Both the position numbers and the translations under genes were made by a program. A stretch of 32,239 nt of DNA from an uncultured Neomegalonema sp. (lineage in GTDB: Bacteria > Pseudomonadota > Alphaproteobacteria > Rhodobacterales > Rhodobacteraceae), in NCBI GenBank assembly GCA_937995735.1, contig CALKIZ010000101.1, positions 1-32,239 on the forward strand, written 5' to 3'. This document shows positions 25,016 through 32,101 of this stretch, in pieces. Under the pieces are notes generated by a model, which saw nothing but the letters and a program-made list of their open reading frames with translations, was not told the DNA's origin and did no database searches. Each line of letters starts with the position of its first letter. Positions within the stretch are counted from its first letter, which is position 1.

Positions 25016-25848
25016 GACACTGGCTGATCCCAACGCTTTATATCGTGTTTCTCATGCTGCCAATTTACTGGCTGCTGTCGATGTCCTTCAAAACGACAAA
25101 CGAAATTCTTGGCGGGTTTACATTCTTTCCGCAGACATGGACGCTGGAAAACTACAACGCGATTTTATGCGGATACCCGGATGTCATTGGAGGGAAAGTT
25201 CCCGCTGGCTGCGATGTGTCGTGGATTTGGGGATATGTGAATTCACTCACCTATGTGACGCTGAATACGATTATATCAATCGCTGTGGCTTTGCCTGCGG
25301 CCTATGCATTCTCGCGCTATAAATTCTTAGGCGATAAGCACCTGTTTTTCTGGTTGCTAACAAACCGGATGGCCCCGCCCGCTGTTTTCGCTTTGCCGTT
25401 TTTTCAATTATATTCGTCGGTCAATCTGTTCGACACGCATATCGCCGTTGCTTTGGCACATTGCCTGTTCAACATCCCTCTGGCGGTTTGGATTTTGGAA
25501 GGTTTTATGTCGAGTATCCCGAAAGAGCTTGATGAAACCGCTTATGTCGACGGGTATTCGTTTTCATCATTCTTCTTCAAAATCTTTGTCCCGAATATCG
25601 GCGCAGGCATCGGTGTCGCGGCATTCTTCTGCTTTATGTTTAGTTGGGTAGAGTTGCTGCTTGCAAAGACACTAACCGCTGTGGATGCCAAGCCAATCGC
25701 CGCAACAATGACCAAGACGGCATCAAGTTCGGGATACGAATTGGGGCTGCTGGCGGCGGCGGGATGTTTGACAATTATTCCCGGCGCTATCGTGATTTGG
25801 TTCGTGCGGAATTACATCGCGAAAGGCTTTGCTATGGGGAGGGTTTGA
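25012..25848 (+). CDS. glpQ: Glycerol ABC transporter permease GlpQ
   Basis: A 278-residue inner-membrane permease of the MalG/UgpE type. The EAA loop is DETAYVDGYSFSSFFFKIFVP. An unusually long first periplasmic loop contains two Cys residues (LCGYPD and AGCDVSW) that could form a disulfide. This GlpQ is a transporter subunit, not the glycerophosphodiester phosphodiesterase named GlpQ in E. coli. It overlaps glpP by four bases and is followed one base later by the DUF2160 gene. Confidence 0.9.
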   Translation: MRHWLIPTLYIVFLMLPIYWLLSMSFKTTNEILGGFTFFPQTWTLENYNAILCGYPDVIGGKVPAGCDVSWIWGYVNSLTYVTLNTIISIAVALPAAYAFSRYKFLGDKHLFFWLLTNRMAPPAVFALPFFQLYSSVNLFDTHIAVALAHCLFNIPLAVWILEGFMSSIPKELDETAYVDGYSFSSFFFKIFVPNIGAGIGVAAFFCFMFSWVELLLAKTLTAVDAKPIAATMTKTASSSGYELGLLAAAGCLTIIPGAIVIWFVRNYIAKGFAMGRV

Positions 25849-25849
25849 T

Positions 25850-26125
25850 ATGAGTTGGATGGCTTGGACGTGGCCAACAGCGGCCTTCTTCGTCTTTATC
25901 GTATTGGCGATAGCGACAATGGGATTTCTTGAAGCCCGCTCTCCGGGTGGTGCGCCACGTCATGGATGGTTTGGCCTCCACACAACACGAGGCGACCGAT
26001 TGTTTATTGGCCTGTTGGGATCAGCCTTCATTATGCTTGGTTGGCTCTATTTTATGAGCACACCGCTCTGGGGCGGGCTAGGCATCAGCATCGCTTGGAT
26101 TGCGTTCATCTTCGCCTTTGTTTGA
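25850..26125 (+). CDS. DUF2160-family small membrane protein of the glycerol transporter operon
   Basis: A 91-residue membrane protein with about three hydrophobic segments (TAAFFVFIVLAIATMGFLEA, LFIGLLGSAFIMLGWLYFM, LGISIAWIAFIFAFV) and a basic loop RHGWFGLHTTRGDR. The frame extends upstream into glpQ, but the ATG at 25850, one base after the glpQ stop and behind GGGAGGG, is preferred. Members of DUF2160 sit in glycerol ABC operons of alphaproteobacteria, where I recall the name glpU being used. Their function is not established. An accessory membrane subunit is likely. Confidence 0.85.
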   Translation: MSWMAWTWPTAAFFVFIVLAIATMGFLEARSPGGAPRHGWFGLHTTRGDRLFIGLLGSAFIMLGWLYFMSTPLWGGLGISIAWIAFIFAFV

Positions 26126-26152
26126 GAGAGCCGGAATATCCCCAGCTCTCTC
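26124..26152. terminator. Terminator hairpin between the glycerol transporter operon and the epimerase gene
   Basis: An 8-bp perfect stem GAGAGAGC / GCTCTCTC with a 13-nt loop directly follows the DUF2160 stop. It lies between two convergent genes, so it may act in both directions. T-runs are weak on both strands. Confidence 0.55.
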
Positions 26153-26162
26153 GAAAGAATTA

Positions 26163-27140
26163 TTATTCAGCCGCTTGTTTGGCGGTTTCATTCGCCTTCA
26201 ACAACGCTTGAAGGCCATCTTGTAAACTTGTCTCAGCTTTGAGGCCGAGAAGCGTATTCATGCGCGTCGGTGTTCCGAGCGAATCCCGAATGTCACCATC
26301 GCGCGGAGGACCGTGATTTATAGCCGCGCTTGTGCCCGTCAGGGATTTTATCGTCTCGGCAATACCTTTTACGGTTACTGCATGACCTGTGCAGAAGTTG
26401 ATCGGATCAAAGCGGGCCTTTTCTCCAGCCGCTTGCGCGTCCATCATACGATCCATCGCGGCGAGCAAACCTGCAACAACGTCACCGACATAGATGAAGT
26501 CCCGTGTCTGTCCGCCATCGCCATTGATTGTGATTGGCTCATCACGTGCGAGACGATCCGCAAAGATCGAGATCACACCAGAATAAGGCGAGGACGGGTC
26601 TTGACCAGGACCAAAGACGTTGAAGAAACGACATGCAGTGCTTGGCAGATCAAAGAGATCTGCTGCCGCGCTCGCGTGATGTTCACCGCTGAGTTTGTCT
26701 GCTCCGTAAGGCGACATCGGTTGCTTTGGCGCATCCTCAGTGATGGGCATTGTTTCCGCCGCACCATAAATCGCTGCAGACGATGCCCACGCCACCGGCA
26801 AAGGTTTGTCAGCTGCATCCCGTGCGGCCTCGAATACCGTAACCGTACCATAAAGATTTGTGCGATGAGATTCGCGCCATGTGATATTGCATCGCTCGAC
26901 CGAAGCAATGGCGGCCAAGTGAAAGACGCCACTGGCTCCCGCAACCGCTTTGGCAACCGCTTCGGGATCGGCGATATCGCCTACGATAAGTTCTGCCTCA
27001 GATGGTGCTGCATCGCGATGACCGGTAGACAAATCATCAATAATACGAACCCAGTCCCCACGACGGATCAAAGCATGTGCGAGATGACCCCCAATGAAGC
27101 CACAGCCTCCGGTTATCGTAAACAGACGGTTAGTTTGCAT
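26163..27140 (-). CDS. NAD-dependent epimerase/dehydratase (UDP-glucose 4-epimerase-like)
   Basis: A 325-residue extended short-chain dehydrogenase. The Rossmann motif is TGGCGFIGGHLAHAL near residue 10 and the ADP-ribose Asp lies in IIDDLSTG. The catalytic Tyr-Lys is in SPYGADKLSGEH, with the Ser in VAWASSAAIYG. RFFNVFGPGQDPSSPYSGV and RDFIYVGDV match sugar-nucleotide epimerases (GalE/WbpP-like). It probably epimerises or dehydrates a UDP-sugar for surface polysaccharide, but no other polysaccharide genes are adjacent. GGGG lies 8 nt before the ATG. It is transcribed alone. Confidence 0.88.
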   Translation of the reverse strand: MQTNRLFTITGGCGFIGGHLAHALIRRGDWVRIIDDLSTGHRDAAPSEAELIVGDIADPEAVAKAVAGASGVFHLAAIASVERCNITWRESHRTNLYGTVTVFEAARDAADKPLPVAWASSAAIYGAAETMPITEDAPKQPMSPYGADKLSGEHHASAAADLFDLPSTACRFFNVFGPGQDPSSPYSGVISIFADRLARDEPITINGDGGQTRDFIYVGDVVAGLLAAMDRMMDAQAAGEKARFDPINFCTGHAVTVKGIAETIKSLTGTSAAINHGPPRDGDIRDSLGTPTRMNTLLGLKAETSLQDGLQALLKANETAKQAAE

Positions 27141-27403
27141 TGATCGATCCCCGTATCTAATATCGGGAGTATCGAGCAGAGCGAATAATATTTCGTATTC
27201 AGGTCAATCAGTTACGATGTAAATTTTATTGAATTTATTTACAGTGTCTCAGAGAGTTTATTGATTCAGATCTCACACCACGGACCGCATGAAACCTGAT
27301 CTTTATGCCGCCAAGTGATCTCACAACACCGGCAATCCGCATTAATCTTTTTTGCAAAAAGCCGGAATTGTTCGATGTCACCAGATAACGTCGCGCGCTG
27401 ACA

Positions 27404-28207
27404 TTAACTATCGTTCAACGACCAATCATAACGGTCATCATAGATGCGCGTGGCACCTTGCGGCCCGCCATATTGAGCCAGATGGGCAATAATGCCCGCA
27501 TCATTTCCGCCAAAATCTGATTTATACCATTCATAGATGGACGAAACGACAAGGCCATTCGATGTCATCTCTGCACCCCGAGGGTGCAACACGTAATCCC
27601 GAGCCGCAATATTTAGATCGCTATTTAGACTGACAGCAGTGAAAGCTTTTGTCCGTAGATTGGGACAACCAATCGACGCACAGTTCACGGCATAATGTAT
27701 CCTTGCATCACGCCAGATAGGACGCAAAATGCCATGTTCAATGTCATTGAGCGAAAGCGACCGTCCACTCACTGTTGCGACTTTTTCATCCCATGGACCA
27801 CGCGAGAAAAAGCCGCCGCCAATATCACGGATCGAGCTAACCGGATAATTATCAAGGATCACATCTACCGTCTTCGCATTGTAGAGATTGATCCAATAGG
27901 CCATTGCAGCATCTTTGTTGAGCTGCGTAGGGTCCGTTGCTTCCAATGATGAAAGATAGGCCTTCAAAGAACCGTGGACATTTTTCGCGGCGCGGTAATT
28001 AACCCGGTTCACGCCATCTGCTCCGCGAGACACATAAGACGACAAAAAACCATTCCACGCCGAATGATCAACATTCGCAGTTCCACCAAACTGATTCCAG
28101 TGGTTGCTGATAAGAGACGAACGAGGCGCAGCGATTGCTGGCGTATTAAAAGACGACACGACTGTCGCTGATGCGAGTGCGGTTAGAGCTGTGCGGCGAT
28201 TAAGCAT
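27404..28207 (-). CDS. DUF547 exported protein
   Basis: A 267-residue protein from the ATG at 28207, preferred over an upstream in-frame start because GAGG precedes it closely. The N-terminus, LNRRTALTALASATVVSSF then PAIAA, has a twin-arginine-like pair and a cleavage site, so export (possibly Tat) is likely. DUF547 landmarks are AYWINLYNAKTVDVILDNYP, HYAVNCASIGCPNLR and the C-terminal Trp-rich VSSIYEWYKSDFGG. The Cys pair in NCASIGC is the most conserved feature. The biochemical role of DUF547 is unknown. Confidence 0.85.
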   Translation of the reverse strand: MLNRRTALTALASATVVSSFNTPAIAAPRSSLISNHWNQFGGTANVDHSAWNGFLSSYVSRGADGVNRVNYRAAKNVHGSLKAYLSSLEATDPTQLNKDAAMAYWINLYNAKTVDVILDNYPVSSIRDIGGGFFSRGPWDEKVATVSGRSLSLNDIEHGILRPIWRDARIHYAVNCASIGCPNLRTKAFTAVSLNSDLNIAARDYVLHPRGAEMTSNGLVVSSIYEWYKSDFGGNDAGIIAHLAQYGGPQGATRIYDDRYDWSLNDS

Positions 28208-28332
28208 GACGACCTCATAGGTTTTGTTTGCCCTCATGAAAAATATATCTGCTTGGTGCTTTCAGAGTCTTGCGCCAAACAGTGATGTGACTGCACGTGA
28301 ATTTTGTGGGGTGTTTGTTTCTGAAGCACTTC

Positions 28333-28361
28333 AAAGAAAACGCCGTCCCAAGAGACGGCGT
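28333..28361 (-). terminator. Rho-independent terminator of the His-rich protein gene
   Basis: A perfect 8-bp GC-rich stem ACGCCGTC / GACGGCGT with a 5-6 nt loop. On the minus strand it is followed by TTTTCTTT. It lies about 55 bp after the stop at 28415. Confidence 0.8.
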
Positions 28362-28414
28362 TATTTACTCTACAACTCAGAACTATGTCGGCACTTTAAA
28401 ATCACGACAGTATT

Positions 28415-28825
28415 TTAGTGGCCGAAGTGACCGCGGCGAAACCCACGCTTAAAACCATGGTGGCGTCTGAAACCATGACCGCGCTTGAAGCCGTGGTGGC
28501 GTTTAAAGCCGTGGCCCCGGAAACCGAGATTCCCGCGATGATGTCCGCGAAAGCTGCGGCGATGGCCAAAATGGTGACCGGAATTAAAGCCGAACGAGAG
28601 CGCCACAGGAGGAGAGTAATTGTGGTGCCCTACAAATCCGCTATCGTGGAATCCACTCTTCGCGCGTGCAGCGGACCCAAGAATAGAGCCGAGGATCAGT
28701 CCGCCCGCGATTCCGGCAACAACAGCGCCGCCCTCAGCATGTGCCTTCTTTGTGGGAACTGCAGCCGCCGCGATGATTGCGACACCGAGAGCAGCAACGC
28801 GGAGCATGTTTTTCAAAGATTTCAT
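28415..28825 (-). CDS. Exported His/Gly/Arg-rich low-complexity protein
   Basis: A 136-residue protein with a signal peptide ending AHA (about residue 30) and a short glycine-zipper-like hydrophobic segment (AGIAGGLILGSILGSAA, 37-53). The tail holds repeats of HHGFKRG/HGFRR. About 16 His occur between residues 60 and 136, with many Arg, Lys and Phe. The tail is strongly cationic and could bind metals, polyanions or membranes. AAGGAAATC precedes the ATG. No family is recognised. The open frame on the opposite strand is a by-product of the repeated codons. Confidence 0.75.
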   Translation of the reverse strand: MKSLKNMLRVAALGVAIIAAAAVPTKKAHAEGGAVVAGIAGGLILGSILGSAARAKSGFHDSGFVGHHNYSPPVALSFGFNSGHHFGHRRSFRGHHRGNLGFRGHGFKRHHGFKRGHGFRRHHGFKRGFRRGHFGH

Positions 28826-28991
28826 ATCCAGATTTCCTTTTGTTAGCGCCCAGCCAACCCTTAACCGTTGGTACTATAAAGCCGGACAATTTGCAGCAAA
28901 AACCACGTAAAATTCGGTCTTGTGATCAGTTTCAACCCTTGAGAATACGCGGAATGATCCTTTCGCCATTATGACTTGAGATCCTAATCAA

Positions 28992-29014
28992 CCCGCCGGA
29001 AAGGTTCCGGCGGG
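28992..29014 (-). terminator. Strong hairpin terminator after the Tyr/Thr-repeat protein gene
   Basis: A perfect 10-bp stem CCCGCCGGAA / TTCCGGCGGG with a 3-nt loop lies 16 bp past the stop at 29030. On the minus strand the tail is only moderately T-rich (TTGATTAGG). The stem is very stable. Confidence 0.75.
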
Positions 29015-29029
29015 CTGTCGTTGGTTTTG

Positions 29030-29818
29030 TTAGAAACGGTTGAAGTATGCGTAAGGCGACACAAGCGGGCGCTCAACGCGGTGGTTGTTTGCGAGACGCG
29101 CAATCCGGCGCGATTGACGAGACATTTTCTTGTTCAAAGCTGCATGTTCAGCCCGGTCAATAATGCCGTCATTGGCTCTAAAATCCCGGATGTCATCACG
29201 GATGTCACGCATTTTTCTACGCAACTTGCGACGCTCACCTTCACGGAGATCATCCCGGTCTAATGCATGGCGAATGCGCGAGCGAAGGCGGTCCATCCGA
29301 TCTCTAACCATCTCGATCCCATCATAACGCGGAGCGATATAGGCTGGTGTTGTAAATGTCGTACCAATGGTCGGCGCCGTGTAAGTCGGCTGTGCGACAT
29401 AATTCGGTGCAGCATAGGTCACTGGTTTCGCAGCATAGCTCGGTGTCGTGTAATTCGACTGAGCGATGTTGGTTTGAACCGTATGACTAACCGGAGCGAC
29501 ATAGGTTGGCGCAGTGTAAGTTGGTTGAGCAACATAGCTCGTGACCGGCGCGGTATAAGTCGTAGCCTTTGCAGGCTGAACATAAGTCGTCGTCGGCTGC
29601 ACGTATTGCACTGTGCTGTTTGGCTGTACTTGTTCAATAGGGCCAAGGTTGATCGTCGGCGCAGTATACGTGGTAGGGGCCGTATATGTCGTGCTGAAAA
29701 CCGATCCCTGAGAAAATGTCGGGCTATACGAATGATTATAAAAATCGTTAGCCGATGCACCGGAAGCGGCAAATGTACCTGCGAGAGCAAGGCCTGCAAA
29801 GGTTGTAATCTTGAACAT
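29030..29818 (-). CDS. Exported Tyr/Thr/Ala/Pro-repeat protein with C-terminal charged helical domain
   Basis: A 262-residue protein from the ATG at 29818 (GGGAG 9 nt upstream; an in-frame codon 18 bases earlier is less likely). The signal peptide ends ASA/ND (about 23). Residues 44-165 are low-complexity, with YTAP, YVAP, YVAQPTYTAP and similar units. Residues about 168-245 are a highly charged helical domain (RDRMDRLRSRIRHALDRDDL, then EGERRKLRRKMRDI, then NDGIIDRAEHAAL). That domain matches the C-terminal domain of the neighbouring VPV-repeat protein. A surface or periplasmic structural role is inferred. No named family is recognised for the repeats. Confidence 0.75.
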   Translation of the reverse strand: MFKITTFAGLALAGTFAASGASANDFYNHSYSPTFSQGSVFSTTYTAPTTYTAPTINLGPIEQVQPNSTVQYVQPTTTYVQPAKATTYTAPVTSYVAQPTYTAPTYVAPVSHTVQTNIAQSNYTTPSYAAKPVTYAAPNYVAQPTYTAPTIGTTFTTPAYIAPRYDGIEMVRDRMDRLRSRIRHALDRDDLREGERRKLRRKMRDIRDDIRDFRANDGIIDRAEHAALNKKMSRQSRRIARLANNHRVERPLVSPYAYFNRF

Positions 29819-30302
29819 GGTGGCTTCTCCCTTCATGAGACCGGTGGAAGAATTTCCGACGCGGTTGTTATCCTGAAGCGAGTATGGAACGGCACGGCTA
29901 CAAGTTTCCGTCGCATCGCTTGAAAAAAGCAGTTGCGGCTCACCGTTCCGTGAAAATTTAGCCGTTTCGCCGTTTTATCGTCACAAAAGAAACGGGTTTT
30001 CAGCTAGAAATTTCAAGATTTTATATCAACTTTTCTCAATACTACTTTGAAAAAACAGCTTTTCATAGGCTCAATCATGTGAAATAGGGATTGTAACAAT
30101 AGTGGCCCCGACAAATGAGAGCCGCAAAACCGGGCAGTATGAAATGCAAAGCGCTGACAAAATTTGCGCCGGAACACGCATGAAGGCGACGCAGAATCTG
30201 CGCCGCCCTCTTGGTGTGCTCGCGAGTGCCTCAATCAATAGGACGAGCGTTGCACGTTCCCACCCGGCTTCTTTGAGCCAGTGCAAGAACGCGACTTTTT
30301 GG
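29819..30302. other. 484-bp non-coding region
   Basis: The region lies between two minus-strand genes for repeat proteins. It should hold the 3' untranslated region of the VPV-repeat gene and the promoter of the Tyr/Thr-repeat gene. A hairpin is present at 30185-30207. Short arms GGAACGG and CCGTTCC flank about 50 nt near 29886-29939. Open frames here overlap the neighbouring gene or lack coding signals and are not called. Confidence 0.5.
30185..30207 (-). terminator. Hairpin downstream of the VPV-repeat protein gene
   Basis: A stem of about 10 bp (GGCGGCGCAG / CTGCGTCGCC on the minus strand, one wobble pair) with a 3-nt loop lies about 95 bp after the stop at 30303. Only TT follows it, so termination efficiency is uncertain. 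Confidence 0.5.
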
Positions 30303-31943
30303 TTATTGGCGATACGCTGCCGGCGCGCCCCAGTATGCAGGTGCACCAGAATGCCCCCAAGACGCCTGACCATACGCAGCAGGATCGGCATATGTAGCGC
30401 CAAAAGATTGTGGCCCGAACTCATATCCGCTCGGCGCACCCGGCAGCAAACCGTAACCCGGCAATCCATATCCAGGCGCAGCGGTGTTATAACCCGGCAG
30501 TATCTCAGCACTAGCGATGCCACGCTGCTTCAAACCATCGGACATCTCTTCAAGCTGACTGCGGATGTTCTGCGCTTCACCGTTATCAATAACGCTGTCT
30601 ACCCGCGCTTTATCAAGCAAGTTGCTGATGCCGTGCAGTTTCTTCCGCAAATGTTTTGCGTCTTCACTTGTAAGCAGACCTTTGTTTTCATTCTCGGCAA
30701 TACTGCCGGAGATACGAGCGATCTGATCTGCAAGACGATGAACTGTCGCACCTGCACCCAAATGAGCAGCCCGAGCCGGACTCCAAGTCGCTGGAGTTAT
30801 ACCGCCCCACCCTTGTTGATTTCCATAATCTTGCGCAGAATAGCTCGTCCCGAAATTATAAGCAGGTGTTTGAGCTTGAGCAAACTGCTGTTGAACCGGG
30901 CGCTCGATATAGACAGGACGGTCTACCGGAACGCGCTTTTCCACATAGACGGGGCGGTCTACCGGAAACGGAACGCGCTTTTCCACGTAAACGGGCTTTT
31001 CAACCGGAACCGGTATGCGTTTTTCCACATAAACTGGACGATCAACCGGAACAGGACGATCTACCGGAACCGGGCGATCCACAGGCACAGGGACAGAGAT
31101 ACGCTTCTCGACATAGACGGGACGATCAACCGGAATCGGACGGTCGACGGGAACCGGGCGATCAACCGGAACAGGAACCGAGATACGTTTCTCAACATAA
31201 ACAGGACGATCAACGGGAACCGGGCGATCAACTGGCACAGGACGGTCAACCGGCACAGGAACCGAAACACGTTTCTCAACATAGACAGCGCGATCTACCG
31301 GAACGCGCTTTTCAATATAAACGGGACGGTCCACAGGACGATTTACGTAGACGGGACGGTCTACAAAAACACGTTTTTCAACAACGCGCTCAACAATTTG
31401 TGGCGCAGGAGCTTGAAAAACGGGTTGTTGAGGTTGTTGGAAAACAGGTGTCTGGACGAACTGCTGCGATGCCGGCCCCGAGAACCGAGATTCGACAGCG
31501 GGAACCACTCTGATCGAAGGTTGAGCAGGCGGAGCCGCGTAGACTTGTTGAACTGGAGTCGCGTAGCTCTGCTCTACAGGAGCGCTTGGCCGGATCGAAG
31601 GCTGGTAAAACGGAGCAACAGCGGGTTGGTAAACCGGTGCCGGATTAGAATTATAGACCGGAGCGCTGTTCGTTATTACCTGCTGATGCTGAGATTTTTG
31701 AAGCTGATCACACGGTGTGCCCGGACGATACCGAACACCGGAACTGACCTGAGCCGGCTCGGCAGCAAAAGCGAGTTGCTGCCCCTCGTCCAAATCCACT
31801 TGTTTAAAGGCGGCAGCCACAAGCGACTGTTGCGATCCGGCAGTACCGTTGTGATCCGCGCAAGCGTAAGCGAACGAAGGGGCCGCCATGCCAGCCGCGA
31901 GCGTAAGCGCAACCGTACTCGTTTTACTCGACAAAAATCTCAT
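30303..31943 (-). CDS. Exported VPVDRPV-repeat protein with C-terminal helical domain
   Basis: A 546-residue protein with a signal peptide (LALTLAAGMAAPSFAYA-like; predicted cut near residue 27). Residues about 90-180 are Pro/Gln/Tyr/Ala-rich. Residues 183-349 are almost entirely Val-Pro-Val and Asp-Arg-Pro units, opening IVERVVEKRVFVDRPVYV and including three tandem 28-residue repeats at 227-254, 255-282 and 283-310. Residues about 403-473 form a charged helical domain (LTSEDAKHLRKKL, VIDNGEAQNI). A Gly/Pro/Tyr-rich tail with PGYGLPGYG ends the protein. The repeat pattern resembles articulin/alveolin-type VPV repeats of protist cytoskeletons; homology is not claimed. An extracytoplasmic structural role is likely. 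Confidence 0.8.
   Translation of the reverse strand: MRFLSSKTSTVALTLAAGMAAPSFAYACADHNGTAGSQQSLVAAAFKQVDLDEGQQLAFAAEPAQVSSGVRYRPGTPCDQLQKSQHQQVITNSAPVYNSNPAPVYQPAVAPFYQPSIRPSAPVEQSYATPVQQVYAAPPAQPSIRVVPAVESRFSGPASQQFVQTPVFQQPQQPVFQAPAPQIVERVVEKRVFVDRPVYVNRPVDRPVYIEKRVPVDRAVYVEKRVSVPVPVDRPVPVDRPVPVDRPVYVEKRISVPVPVDRPVPVDRPIPVDRPVYVEKRISVPVPVDRPVPVDRPVPVDRPVYVEKRIPVPVEKPVYVEKRVPFPVDRPVYVEKRVPVDRPVYIERPVQQQFAQAQTPAYNFGTSYSAQDYGNQQGWGGITPATWSPARAAHLGAGATVHRLADQIARISGSIAENENKGLLTSEDAKHLRKKLHGISNLLDKARVDSVIDNGEAQNIRSQLEEMSDGLKQRGIASAEILPGYNTAAPGYGLPGYGLLPGAPSGYEFGPQSFGATYADPAAYGQASWGHSGAPAYWGAPAAYRQ
31014..31265. repeat. Three tandem 84-bp coding repeats
   Basis: Three consecutive 84-bp units encode 28-residue repeats of the pattern SVPVPVDRPVPVDRPV-P-VDRPVYVEKRI. 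The units differ mainly at third codon positions and a V/I change, so the protein sequence is conserved more than the DNA. Shorter partial units flank them (overall 30897-31397). Copy-number change by slippage or recombination is possible. Confidence 0.85.
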
Positions 31944-32065
31944 TGCTCGGTCCTTAACTTTTTTATGGAACGTGCCTGATTCGCTCCTTTTGTTAAGTTA
32001 TTACTTTAAGTAAATACTCTAACCATGCAACAACAATAAATAACGTGTACGGAAAACGTTAACGA

Positions 32066-32081
32066 CACGGCAATTGCCGTG
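32066..32081. repeat. 16-bp perfect palindrome
   Basis: CACGGCAATTGCCGTG is fully self-complementary. It lies 122 bp upstream of the VPV-repeat gene start and about 20 bp from the IS boundary. It could be an operator for that gene or part of an IS insertion-site context. Confidence 0.45.
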
Positions 32082-32101
32082 CTGCGGCAAGTGAAACTCA
32101 G

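Noticed and set aside
22008-26125. sn-glycerol-3-phosphate (Ugp) or trehalose/maltose importer
   Set aside because: The 578-residue binding protein, paired ATPases, DUF2160 gene and linkage to glpK, glpD and glpR fit the glycerol GlpSTPQV type. Ugp and Mal systems have one ATPase and a shorter binding protein.
28418-28846. Plus-strand frame opposite the His-rich gene
   Set aside because: It has no ribosome-binding site or recognisable domain. It exists because of biased codons in the repeated His/Arg tail.
30013-30523. Minus-strand frames downstream of the VPV-repeat gene (30013-30234 and 30071-30523)
   Set aside because: One overlaps the end of the VPV-repeat gene out of frame. Both are Arg/Cys-rich without motifs and run through the 30185-30207 hairpin.
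30897-31397. Tandem repeats that might suggest a CRISPR array
   Set aside because: The units are 84 bp, contiguous and in frame, with synonymous variation and no unique spacers. They are coding repeats.
30102-31979. Long plus-strand open frame (625 codons) opposite the VPV-repeat gene
   Set aside because: It is antisense to a gene with a clear signal peptide and repeats. Its Asn/Arg/Ile repeats are what the complement of the VPVDRPV codons must encode, and stops are missing because the DNA is repetitive.
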